DNA of 64,000 nt from Phanerochaete sordida (lineage: Eukaryota > Basidiomycota > Agaricomycetes > Polyporales > Phanerochaetaceae), in NCBI GenBank assembly GCA_019973155.2, contig BPQB01000046.1:186001-250000 (forward strand), written 5' to 3'. The notes beneath the pieces are model-generated. The model was not told the DNA's origin. It saw only the letters and a list, made by a program, of their open reading frames with translations, and did no database searches. Positions 1-10,837 of the stretch are shown piece after piece. Position 1 is the first letter of the stretch; each line of letters begins with the position of its first letter. The position numbers were made by a program, and so were the translations under genes.

Positions 1-28
1 AGAGTAGCTGTATGATCGGGCCCGTCCT

Positions 29-3000
29 CTACAGTTGGCCGGGCTTCACGATTTCCTGGTACATCTGAATGAGATCGCCTTCGCGGAGATCGTCCCAGCC
101 GTCGAACGCCATCCCGCACTCTAAACCCTTGCCGGCCTCCATGATGTCGCGCTTCAGGTGCTTGAGGGTCTCGAGGCTCCCTGCACGGCCGTCAGCTCAC
201 GCGACGCGCGGAAAACAGCTGTACGCACCCTCGAAGACGGTTGCCCCGTTGCGCACCACGCGCGCCTTCTTGTTCTTCTCGACAACGCCGTTGATGACGC
301 GGCAGCCGGCGACCTTCATCGTCTGCTTCGCCTTGAGCTGGATCTCGAAGATCTGGAGGACGTTCGCCTCGCCCGTGACGCGCTTCTCGGTCGTCGTCGG
401 GAGCAAGTCGATCACGTTCTTCTTCACCTCGTCCATGAGCGCGTAGATGATGTTGCTCTCGAGGATCTTCACGCCCTGGCTCGCCGCCATCGCCTTCACG
501 GGCCGCGGGATGTTCACCGAGAACGCGACGATCATGCCTGCGCGCGACGGTCAGCACTGTCCTGGCGCGGCACACCTGCGACGCACCTTCCACGGCCTTC
601 GCGCGCATCACGTCGGACTCGGAGACCTCGCCGACGCCCTGCGCGACGACCTTCACGCCTGCGATGTGGTTCCCGATGCCGACGACCGCGCCGCAGACGG
701 CCTCGACGGTGCCGCTCACGTCGCCCTTCACGATGAGGCGGAGCTCCTTCTTCTCGGTGCCCGTGGCGCGCGTCGGCGCGGCAGGCGCGCCCGCAGCCTC
801 AGACTGCACGAGCTCGCGCTCCGCGCGCCGGCTCTCGTTGATCGCCTCCGCGTCCTGGATCGTCGCCTCGAGGTCCGCCTTGCGCGCGCGGTTCGCGAGC
901 GCTTTCTTGATCTCGCCGTCGGTCCCCGTGAGCACCTCGTCGCCGGCCTTGGGCAGCTCTTTCCAGCCGGACACGAGCGCCGCTGTGCCCGGTCCCACCG
1001 CCTTGAGCGACTCGCCCGCCGGCGACTTGAGCAGCCGCACCTTGCCGTGCGCGAGCCCGCTGATGAGGCCCATCCCCGGCGTCAGCTGCCCGCGCAGGAT
1101 AAGCACGGTGGCCGTCGGGCTGCGCGCAGCGCGTGAGTAGCTGTGCTGAGCGAGAATAGACGGAAGTGAGCGTACCCAAGACCCTTGTCCACCCGCGACT
1201 CGAGCACGTAACCGTGGATGGGGCCCTTCTGCTCGGCACGGAGATCTTGCATCTCCGCCACGAGCGATATGGTCTCCACAAGTGTGGGAAGGCCCTGGCC
1301 CGTCAAGCCGGAGACGTGCACGACGGGCACATCTCCGCCGAACGTCTCGAGCTGGACGCCCTCCGCAAGCAGCGCGGTCTCGATCTTGCTCTATGAAAGG
1401 TGTAAGCGCCAGCTCCGTGACTGCGACGAGAGATACTCCGAAAGGGCCGGGGCGGAAAATGCAGGCGGGTACTCACGACATCGACGCCGGGCTTGTCGAC
1501 CTTGTTGATCGCGACAACCAGGCCGACCTTGTTTGAGTCCTTCTTCACGAGTTCGAGGACTTCCTTCGTTTGCGGCATGATGCCGTCGTCTGCGGCAACT
1601 ACGAGCACGACGATGTCTGTCACAGACGCGCCGCGAGCGCGCATAGCAGAGAACGCGGCGTGCCCTGGTGTATCCAGGAACGTGATCGTGCGCTTCTCTC
1701 CGCCCGGGTTGGGCACAGGCACAGAGAAGGCACCAATGTGCTGCGTGATGCCTCCCGCCTCGCCTTTCGCTACCGACGACGAGCGAAGCGTGTCAAGCAG
1801 AGTCGTCTTGCCATGATCGACGTGACCCATGATGGTCACAACTGGAGGTCGAGGCGGCAAGCTGTCGCGATCGGCTGCTGTTGGACTAGCATTGGAAAGG
1901 GACACGTGAGCCAGTGAAAAAGACTTCAAGAGGTAGAGACATACGGTGGGTATATATCGAACGCAGCCTCGTCGTTAATCACAGGATTACGATTGAATTC
2001 CAGCGCAACGAGTGATGCGTACTCCGCGGTCAGCACTGGAAAGGAATCAGAGGCTCTTCGAGATACTGCTTTTCTGAAACTTACTGTAGTCATATGACGA
2101 CTGCTCCTGCATGTCCATCCTCTTCATTCTACGCTGGAGGTAATCTGGAAAGTATTGTTAGAATATATGACCGCCATCACACCGACGTCACTACTCACCT
2201 AGTCGCACGTTCAACAAACGAGCCAAATTTCCAACAGACACCAGACTCGGGATATAGACGTCGGCCTGGACTTTCTTGAGATGCAAAGCCCTTGGTCTAA
2301 TTTTCTTCTGCTTCTCCTTCTCCGCAGCTAACCTCGCTTCTTCTTCCTGATCCCGCTTGTAAACAGGTTCCTTCCCCTTCGACCTCACAAGCTGACGGTC
2401 CCTTTCCCTTGGCGCAGGTCTCCTGGAGCGGGTACTCGCTGCCTCTCCTCCCACCGTCAGCTCTTGCTCCAAGGCTGCCTCTTCTTCTAAATTTCCAGAG
2501 CCTGGCTGCACCGATGAAGCGGGACCTGCCCGAGCTCGGTCTACGCGTCCTGAAGGCTCGAGGGGAGGTTCTGGGGCACCCGCTACATGGGGTGCAGCGT
2601 CGCGTGAAAAGCCCGAGCGAGACGATGCATCAGATGAGGCTTTGTTCGCGGTCGGGATTGTCGGAGGCAGCTCTCGCTGGAAAGCAGAGCCCAGCTGGGG
2701 CGGAGACGTCTGCCACTTCCCGTGGGATGCCGTCGACGGCGCAGCCCAGGCTGGCGAAGGCGGCTCTTGCCTGCGGGGCGCGGCCCACGAGGTTTGGGTC
2801 GTTCGTGAGGAGCTGTTGGACGCTTCGCCGTTTCGCGACGGGCTTTCTTGTGAACCGTGCGGCGGTGCAGGCCGAGCCCACTTTCCGAGGGGTGACGGGG
2901 CAGCAGAAGGAGCGGCAGAGGTGCTCGGCGACCTTGCAGAGTATGCAGCGTTGGGCGACGAGCGAGCATTCGGCGGGCCGGTCGCAGGTGCTGCCGGACG

Positions 3001-3355
3001 TGCCCACTTGCCCATACTTGACGAGGCGGGTTGTGCAGAGGCGGCGTTGCTCGGTGTTTGTGGTCGTGCCCACTTACCGAGACCTGAAGGGGCAGGCGAT
3101 GGGCCAGCATTCGGCGGACTAGCTGGAGACTGAGGCGTGGCCCATTTGCTCAAGCCAGGGAGCCCCTGTGGCGAAGAGGATCCGACGGGGGACTGCGCCG
3201 GGTTTTGAGGTAGAGCCCACTTGCCGGTAGCACTAGGCTTGCATGCAAGTCAGGACTGGCTAATTGCCGCGTTCAAATAGGACGCACCGCTGGTCTCGCT
3301 GAGCCGGAGCTGCTTCGCGTGCCAGAACGCTTTACACGTAGAGATCGTCGCGCAT
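29..3355 (-). CDS. IFM1: mitochondrial translation initiation factor IF-2
   Basis: GTP-dependent factor that brings initiator tRNA to the mitochondrial small ribosomal subunit. The G domain is read in 1929-1490: G1 is GHVDHGKT, G3 is DTPGHAAF and G4 is NKVD. The C-terminal domains follow in 1306-250. The last exon (180-29) ends in VKPGQL and a TAG at 31-29, after a 48-bp intron (228-181). The N-terminal part (about 3232-2200) is a disordered linker carrying repeated GKWARP-type motifs, followed by the short IF2 N-terminal helix region near 2240-2200. At least five introns are needed. The 5' end is uncertain. Joining an ATG at 3355 to the linker through an intron 3335-3233 keeps frame but gives no presequence. 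A presequence-like stretch (ALCSSPSLQLAAQP) sits upstream in another frame and ends in a stop, so a further intron or an assembly error is likely. The family call is secure. Confidence 0.9.
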
Positions 3356-3638
3356 GATGCATAACTCAGAGCGAGTGTGAGCTGGACAGGGACGAGGATA
3401 TCCGGCCAGGTTGTGCGGCGAGCTGAAGAGACGGGGAGCTGCAAAGAGCTCGGGCTGGCGCTTGGACTTGTCCGGCTGCCGCGCTCATCCCGCCGCGTGC
3501 GACAGGCGTCTATCCAGCGTGCGTTCATTGCGCGTCTGCGGCCAGGCGGACGCAACTCCACGCCAGGCTTCCGTCCGCACCGCCGTCGTCCTCAGCACAC
3601 GCCGACAATCCCACCCCAGACCGTCGGCGTCGGGCAGC

Positions 3639-6600
3639 ATGGCGGACTCGAGAGCTCCTCGGCCCTCGACCGACGAAGGTGCGACGCACACAGACGCGTA
3701 CTATGCGTGCACACCCTGACTCGCGCTTCCAGAGACCGCCCCTCTTCTCCAGAACGTCTCCTCGCCAGACAACACGCGTAGGTCGTCAGAGAACCCTTCA
3801 TTTGGAGAGAGACTTTCTTCTGCCGTACACGAACCGCTCTCCCCCTTGACCAAAATCCTCTTCGTCCTCCTGCTCGTCCTCCTGCTCCTCAGCTCGGTGT
3901 TCATTGGGCTCTTCGCTGGCGCGCAACACAAGCTCAACAAAGGTCATGGCGGAGATGGCGGCAACAAACCAGCTGTAACTGTCACGACTACGCAAATCCT
4001 GACTGCGACTACGACGCAACACGGCACTTCCACTGCCGTCACCGCGACCACCGACATTACAACTACTACGGCAATCACCACGACCACAGCAATCTCGACC
4101 ACCACTGTCGCAGTTCCAGCACCGATTCCTACAGGTGCTCCAGACGAGGTTAGAACTCTCGTCTCTACTCGCATTAGACAGCGCTAATCCGTCCACCATT
4201 CCCCAGAAGACCTGCTTCTCTCAGCATTGCGTCACGCTTGCCGCGTCTGTCATCGCGTCTCTGGATGAGTCTTACGACCCATGCGAAAACTTCTATGATT
4301 TCGCCAGTACGTGTCGTCACACTACATGCTCTACGGTCCACCTCATTAATGTTGCGTAGATGGAGGATGGCTGAAACAGCACCCGATCCCTTCAGACAAG
4401 GGTACCTACGGCAACTTTGAAGCTCTTGCACAACAGAACAAGCGCCTCATCCAGCAGATTCTGTCCGAGGACTCCTCTTCGATCTTCTCGAGTGTCTCCC
4501 TGACCGATGACCATGAAGACCCGTACGACACTCAGATTCTGAAGAAGCTCCGGGGCTTGTACAGCTCTTGCATGAATGAGGATCTCCTGGAAGCGCGTGG
4601 CCAGGAACCCTTGCTGCATGTCATCCGTGTCCTCAGGAAGCTGTACACAGGCGAAACAACGAGCATCGAGAGTTCTACAGAGGACGCGCCTGCCTCCGCT
4701 GACGAGGACGACAAGGAGAAGGAGAAGCGCGGCTTCACAGCAGCACTAGCTTACCTCCACTCCAAAGGTGCGGAAAGTATAGCTATGACATCGTGCTTCT
4801 CTGACTCGCGTTGTAGGCATTGGCGGACTGTTTGACACTGACATAGAGGGTGACGTCGGAGACGACCCGAACTTCATGGTTCTCTGGTTCAGTCAGCCCA
4901 ACCTTGGCCTGCCATCTAAAGTGCGTCTTGTATGGAAGTGCCTCGCGTTCAATCTTCCTAACTCGCCGTTCAGGAATATTACGAGGAAGAATCAATAGTT
5001 GAACTCTACAGGACTGTTCTGGAACGTCTGCTCGTCGCTCTAGCAGACGAAGATGACGAGCTTGCCGACTCGACGTCTCCTGCTCTGGCAGTACACGAGG
5101 AGCGCCTTCGTGTGTGGCCGCCCTGGCCGTGGCCTCCTTGGGACCCTGAGGATCCAGACAAGCCCGGCAAGGACAAGCCCATCAACCGCACGAAGGAGGC
5201 ACCAAAGCTCGCCCGGCAGATCATCGAGCTCGAGAAGAAGATCGCGAACGCGAGCCTCGACCTCGACGTGCTCTACCAGGACCCGCTCGCGACGTACAAC
5301 CCCGTGTCGATCTTCAACCTGACGGATGCGCTGCCCGAGCTCGCATGGAACACGTACTTCGCGTCCTTCACGCCGCGCAACTACCCCGAGCGCGCCATCC
5401 TCACGTCCACTACGTACCCCGCCTCGCTCTCTAGCATCCTCCAGGAGACCGACCGCGACACGCTCGAGGCGTACCTCGAGACGCGTGCCGCCCTCGCGCT
5501 CGGCCCGCACCTCGGCATGACCACTGAGTCCTGGCGCGCGACGCGTGCGCTCGAGGAGCGCCTCCGCGGCATTAAGCCCGGCGCCGTTGGCGACCGCGCG
5601 GAGTACTGCGTTGGTCGCATCGAATCCGCGATGGGCTTCGCTGCGGGCAGGTACTTCGTCAAGGAGGTGTTTGGCGGAGATTCCAGGGAGAAGGGTACCA
5701 AGGTCATCACCGGTAAGGGGACTTCTTCACGACTTCCGATTCTGTGCTCACAATTTCTTGTAGACATCGTTGACGCGTTCAAGCGGTCTCTGAAACACAT
5801 CAGCTGGATGGACGAGGAGAGCGCAAACGCGGCAGCCGAGAAGGCTGACGCCATCCGCGTGAAGGTCGGCTTCCCGCTGTCGCCCGACACACGCAACCCG
5901 CGGTCAATCGCGTCCTACTACGGCCTCGTCAAGGTCCAGGAAACCACGTTCTTCGAGAACATGCTCAGTGCCAGGTTTGTGTTTGTTTGCCCCTGCGGAA
6001 GGCTGTTTGTTCATATGTCGCGTCAGGGTGAGCGACGTGTACAAGAAGTGGCAGAAGCTCGGGAAGCAGCGGGACCCGGAGGCGTGGGAGATGTACCCGT
6101 CTATGGTCAACGCGTACTTCAACCCTCCTGCTAACGAGGTGTGTGGTGCCCAGCAGCATCCATCTTACCCAGTTCTCATACGTGACCATTAGATTGTCTT
6201 CCCCGCCGGCATTCTCCAGCCCCCGTTCTTCTCCCAGGATTGGTGAGTCTGGCCTCGCTTTCTACATATTTCTGCGCTGAACAGACCACTCGCAGGCCTG
6301 GATACATGTCCTACGGATCCTTCGGCCAGGTCGCGGCCCACGAGCTCACGGTAGGTCATTCACGCCTAAATGTGTGGTGAATGACTGACGGTCGTGAGCA
6401 CAGCATGCCTTCGATTCTGCCGGACGCCTGTACAACCAGCAGGGCAAGCTGGAGCAGTGGTGGACGAACGCCACCAGCGACGGCTTCAACAAGGTCCAGA
6501 AGTGCATCGTGGACCAGTACTCTGGTGCGTTTGGATTTTGCTGCTGCCATCCAATAAACTGACGTCTGTGGTACAGCGTACACGATCGACGACGGCCACG

Positions 6601-7020
6601 GTAGCCAGATCCACGTCAACGGGAACCTGACCTCCGGCGAGAACATCGGCGACACCGGTCTGATCCAAGCCTATCGCGCGTGGAAGGAGCAGTTTGACAT
6701 CTCGAACGCTGCTGACAAGGAGTATCTCCTTCCTGGTCTCAACTACAGCCGGTGCGTTTCTATCCTTCTGATGGACAGGCCAGCCCAGCTCACGCAAGTG
6801 GTACAGCGAGCAACTCTTCTTCATCTCCTTCGCCCGAGCCTGGGCGCAGAACATCAAGCCGGAGGCGGCCGTCGCGCGCGTCCGCACCGACCCGCACTCG
6901 CCGAACCGGTACCGCGTTGACGGCACCGTGTACAACATCCCCGAGTTCGCGAAGGCGTTCAAGTGCTCGCCCAGGGCGAAGCTCAACCCGCCGCAAGAGA
7001 AGCGCTGCATCTTCTGGTAA
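3639..7020 (+). CDS. M13 family (neprilysin/ECE-like) zinc metallopeptidase, type II membrane protein
   Basis: Membrane-anchored zinc endopeptidase of the neprilysin family, expected to act on peptides outside the cell or in the secretory lumen. Exon 1 starts at ATG 3639 and is joined by a 54-bp intron (3679-3732) in frame to a short cytosolic tail. One hydrophobic anchor follows (FVLLLVLLLLSSVFIGLF, about 3861-3914), then a Thr-rich stalk. After the intron following PDE the M13 N-domain begins (SYDPCENFYDFA). The zinc motif HELTH lies at about 6339-6406 and is split by a 53-bp intron after HELT. The third zinc ligand is in GENIGDTG (about 6640). The C-terminus, KRCIFW then TAA, is the usual M13 Cys-x-x-Trp ending. 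It lies tail to tail with the scramblase gene. The exact peptide substrate cannot be read from sequence. Confidence 0.95.
3964..4128 (+). repeat. Thr-rich stalk-coding low-complexity tract
   Basis: ACN/ACG-rich repeat within the M13 peptidase gene encoding runs of Thr (for example TTTTAITTTTAISTTT). It lies between the membrane anchor and the catalytic ectodomain, as expected of an O-mannosylated stalk. Confidence 0.8.
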
Positions 7021-7230
7021 CCCACGGGAACAATTTTCGGACTTCGTATCAACATTCGAGTTTACCTTTTCGTGGTGCCATCACGGCTTTCGCTGTGACG
7101 CACCTTCACTACCCTTTGCTTCAGACTGTAAATTATCTAGCTTCACGCTTTCGGAACGGATGAATGTATTCAAATGATCACCCTGCTGTCATTGATTAGT
7201 CCGACCGGTGTGAAGGAAACTACTATGGGG

Positions 7231-8749
7231 TTAGTCGCTAGAGGAATCGGTGTACTCGCTACCCCAGAAGAACATTGGCATCCCAAATCCACTGGAACGC
7301 GATGAGCGCGATATTCGGTGCGAAGGCGCGAACGGACTCACCCTCCGTGCGAGTGCCGAGAGAAGTAGTCAAAGTCAATGTTGACCGCCTGCGCAAGCAC
7401 CAGCTGTGGAGGGCTCATAAACGTCGTTGCTCAGCTAATCATGCATCAATTTACTCACTGCTCTCTCCTCAAGCGAGAGATTTCTGACGACAGCCGGCGC
7501 ACGTGGCGTCATGTCGAGCGGGCCGATAGGTGAAGGCCCGAAGTTTATGAAATATTGACCGGTGTCCGTGAAGATCTAACACGGCCGGTAGTCTGTTAGC
7601 AAAGAGCGAGGGCAAGGAGGTGCACGTCCGAACCTCGCGTCCAAACCCTCGGAAAGCACGGTTGACGGCTGCCAGCTCGTTGCCGCCTGCATCCCGCAGC
7701 CTGAAGTGCCAGGCCAAGAAGCCCTCGTCGATGCGCGCGATCTGCTTGTACTGGACGTCGTCCACAGCATCAGGCTCCGGCTGCTCTGTATCGGAAACCA
7801 CAGAAAGGATGCGGCGGGGCGTTTCTCTGTAGGTGCGCGGCAGGTTAGGTGGTGTGCACTGCGGATATCAAAGCCGAAATCTGCGTACTGCAAAAACAAG
7901 TCATATCGCCGCCTCCAGAGGTGCCATCTTTGCTGCACCTCCGCGAAGCTGTCCAGGACAGGCTCGCCTTCTGGAGTGTACTTGTTGTAGTCGAGAAGTC
8001 GTTGCACATACATGCGCGAGTTTATCCAAGAGAAAGGGCGTCGGAGCTGTACTATACAGTGTGAATGTATGTCCAGGACTGCATACAGAAAAGAGCTCAC
8101 CCAGAGGATAGGATCACCGAATCTATCCATGACGATAGCCCGGAAGGGCCTATGTGTCCTAAAAAGCTGACGCGAGAACATTGACAGAATGCCGCGTGGC
8201 TCTTCGGCGATATAGCCCAGGGTATCCCCCATCTCGTTAGCTGGCGAAATTGTCGGTGACAGTGGACAGTCGTGCGGAGAATGCCACGCACAGATGACAT
8301 AGCGGTTCGACTGCTCGAAGCCGACAAAGATGTTCAACATTTCGATCTGCCTAGAGGAGTAGTTGATATGAGAGAGCTGCAACAGTAAAGCTCACGACTC
8401 ACCGTGTGACGACAAGCACATTATTATCGAGCAGCAGCCGGCGGAGCCCTTCCTCGGGATCGCCGGCTGGCTCTCTTCGGCTTGCCTCCCAGATGTCAGA
8501 CGCCTCCGTGAACGGCTTCTGTTCTTGCTGCTGCTGTCCGAAAGGAAACCATGACGGCGGCTCATCCTCAGCAGGTTCAGGGCGGCGCTGATTGAGTCGT
8601 TCTACGCGCTCTCGTCTTCTGCTACTCCCGGGTCCCCTTTCAGGGAACCTAGAGTGTGCATACGTCCTGCACGGCTGCCGTAGCAAAGCAGCAGAGGAGG
8701 CGAGAATATTCCTAGAGCATCTTCTCGCTGTTAGTCCCGCAACGAGCAT
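7231..8749 (-). CDS. AIM25: mitochondrial phospholipid scramblase-family protein (AIM25-like)
   Basis: Scramblase-fold (LSCR/PF03803-type) protein, probably of the mitochondrial inner membrane. The start at 8749 gives an Arg/Ser-rich presequence (MLVAGLTARRC..., then CRTYAHSRF). The family core follows: a DNNVLVVTRQIEMLNIFVGFEQ segment, a region ending in DPILW, and WHLWRRRYDLF. After an intron the hallmark EIFTDTGQYFINF-type strand appears near 7575-7540. Short terminal exons give VNIDFDYFSRHS and then GFGMPMFFWGSEY before the TAA at 7233-7231. Both match the C-terminus known for this family. The yeast homologue AIM25 is named from a mitochondrial inheritance screen and its biochemical activity is not settled. 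It is divergent from MSS51 with only 122 bp between the chosen starts. Confidence 0.88.
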
Positions 8750-8871
8750 AGCGATATCGCAGCGATGGTAGTGGTTAGAGCATGAGTGTGTATGCGCGAC
8801 GTCAGAGCTGCCGCACGAACGCGTTCCCTCGAGCGGCCGTGATATCAGCCTGCCTGGGCGCCTCGCTTGGC

Positions 8872-10546
8872 ATGGCCCTTTCTCGCGCACTTCATCGCCA
8901 GGCCCTCCTCGGCCAGCGGGCGGCGGTCCTGCAGCGATGTCGGCCCAGCCACGCGCGTACACTCTTCTCGTGGTTCAAAAAGTCCACGCCGGACAAGCCC
9001 AAGCCGAAGGAGCCCATCCTCACCGAGGACAACCTCTTCCACCCGTTCAGCAAGTCGCCCTTCCCCGCCCTCGTCGCACGCGGCGAGGCCATCCAGACGC
9101 TTGCTCCCTGCCCTGTGTGCGCGCAGGAACACAGCGCGCTGCATGCGCACACCAAGGCCGCGCCGAAGGCCGTCAAGTTCGAGTGCCCTGACTGCGGCTG
9201 GCCGACGCACTGCTCCGAGGAGCATTGGAAGGAGGACATGGAGCACCAGAAATACTGCGGGAGGCTCCGGGAGGTCAATGAGGACGAGCATGATCTGAGG
9301 AGCGGGAGGCGGCTGCGTGAATTCGAGTTACCAGGTAAGTTCTCAGCCTTGTGCGCCCAGCGCGATCGCTCAAGAGTATGCAGGTCCCCAGGACTCTGAG
9401 GCTGCCATCTCGTTCGCCAACTGGGATCTCTTCTGGTACACCCGCGGATTCCCGTCCATGGACACCGAACGCTCGAGGAGACATGCGAGTAAGCTGCTCA
9501 CGTACCCCATAACCATCGGTTCCGTGCTCCACCAGCACAGTTACCTCACCACGAACAATCAGAGGCTAACACCGGAGGGCAGTCGGTCATTAGCGGGTGA
9601 GCTTGAGGTGCAACTTGATAATCAGGTTGCTAACGTTGTATGATTTCTAGCGCTACGTACAACCCTGCACGTTCCTCCAGGTGCTCCGGAAACTGAAGAA
9701 GCCTCAGCGGACAAGCCTCAAGTGAGGGTTTTCATGCTGGGTGCACGCGCGGAGTCTTCGCTCCCTCCACATGTCTGGGAGCAGCTATGCTTCCTTTTCC
9801 CGTCAGCTCTGTTCCACCTCTTCTTCATTGGTCCACAGGTCTCTTTGCCCAAGCCGCCAAACTCTGGTCCTCCACCTGGTGCTCAGCCCGACGCGCAGGC
9901 CTCAGCTGCAGCATCAGAGGCACCGGCTGAGAAGCCTGAGGAGAAGTCCAAGGAAGAGGAAGAGAAGCCCGTGTACCTGCCGAACGTTTACGAGCCGCCA
10001 ACGCCCGCGCCCATTGCTCGCTTGAAGCGCACGCGCGAATCGCTGCAGCGATACGGTGTTCCATCGTACACTGTGCCATACACGCCCCAGCTCACGATTA
10101 CCGGCATGCAGGCCAACTACTCCGAAGTGCACCCGCAGTTCCAGGAGACCTTCGACCCCTACACGGACTGCTTCTTCCTCTTCTCGCCCGGCTTTGGCTT
10201 CCCTTCAGCAAAGAGTGTCTCTGAAGAGACTGGCGAGCCGCTCTTGCAGATCGCCTCGCCAACGGAATGGGGCTCGGTCATCCCTTCGCTTCTCGCGACC
10301 AAGTGCCCGATCTTTGTGACGGGCTTCTCACCCGCGGATGTCGAACGGGACATCAAGTCGCTGTCGCAGGCCCCCGAGGTGGCGGGCGAGTTCGACTGGG
10401 TGATTACTCCTGGCCCGAACGCATTTGGCAGCGAAAAGTGGGAGGTCGCGGACTTTGACCCTCGGGTGATGGTGAAGTCGAACTGGGGCGTGTGGGGTAT
10501 CCGCGGGAAGAGGAGGGATGTCCAGGAGAGAAAAAGCTGGTTCTAA
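8872..10546 (+). CDS. MSS51: MSS51-like mitochondrial translational activator with MYND-type zinc finger
   Basis: Homologue of yeast Mss51, which activates COX1 mRNA translation and couples it to cytochrome oxidase assembly in mitochondria. The start at 8872 gives a basic presequence (MALSRALHRQALLGQRAA...). An in-frame upstream ATG at 8782 is possible but would crowd the neighbouring promoter. Zinc-binding Cys/His pairs follow (CPVCAQEH, CPDCGWPTHCSEEHW, HQKYC; about 9109-9258). The Mss51 C-terminal domain follows, including WDLFWYTRGFPSMD, and ends KSWF then TAA at 10544-10546. An insertion rich in Pro, Glu and Lys (about 9840-9990) lies inside that domain. At least three short introns are required (near 9335-9385, 9490-9530 and 9590-9650). 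Confidence 0.92.
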
Positions 10547-10837
10547 ATTATCTTATTCCACATACCTCTCGTAATACCACTGCTGGTAGATGCACAATGC
10601 CTCCCCTCAGAATCTGCCTGGCGTCACGCCACACGTGACGAGAATCAACGCGTGCGGTCACGGCAAAACGCGCCGTTGAGTGTGACGCGCTGCTCGTTGA
10701 CTTTCGTGACCAACGTCCGTCACGCCGCTGTCCTCTCAAAACATCCCTCACCAGTTCTTGTCTTCAGCTTGCTCTCTGGGTCCTATAACACGCCCTCGTC
10801 GACTTTGGACACGGCGACAGCGACCTGTTGACCGACG

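Noticed and set aside
192..1106. Long minus-strand frame over the IF2 C-terminal region
   Set aside because: Its first half is IF2, but after about 590 it reads through an intron into a wrong frame; the real exon restarts at [15 protein letters not shown].
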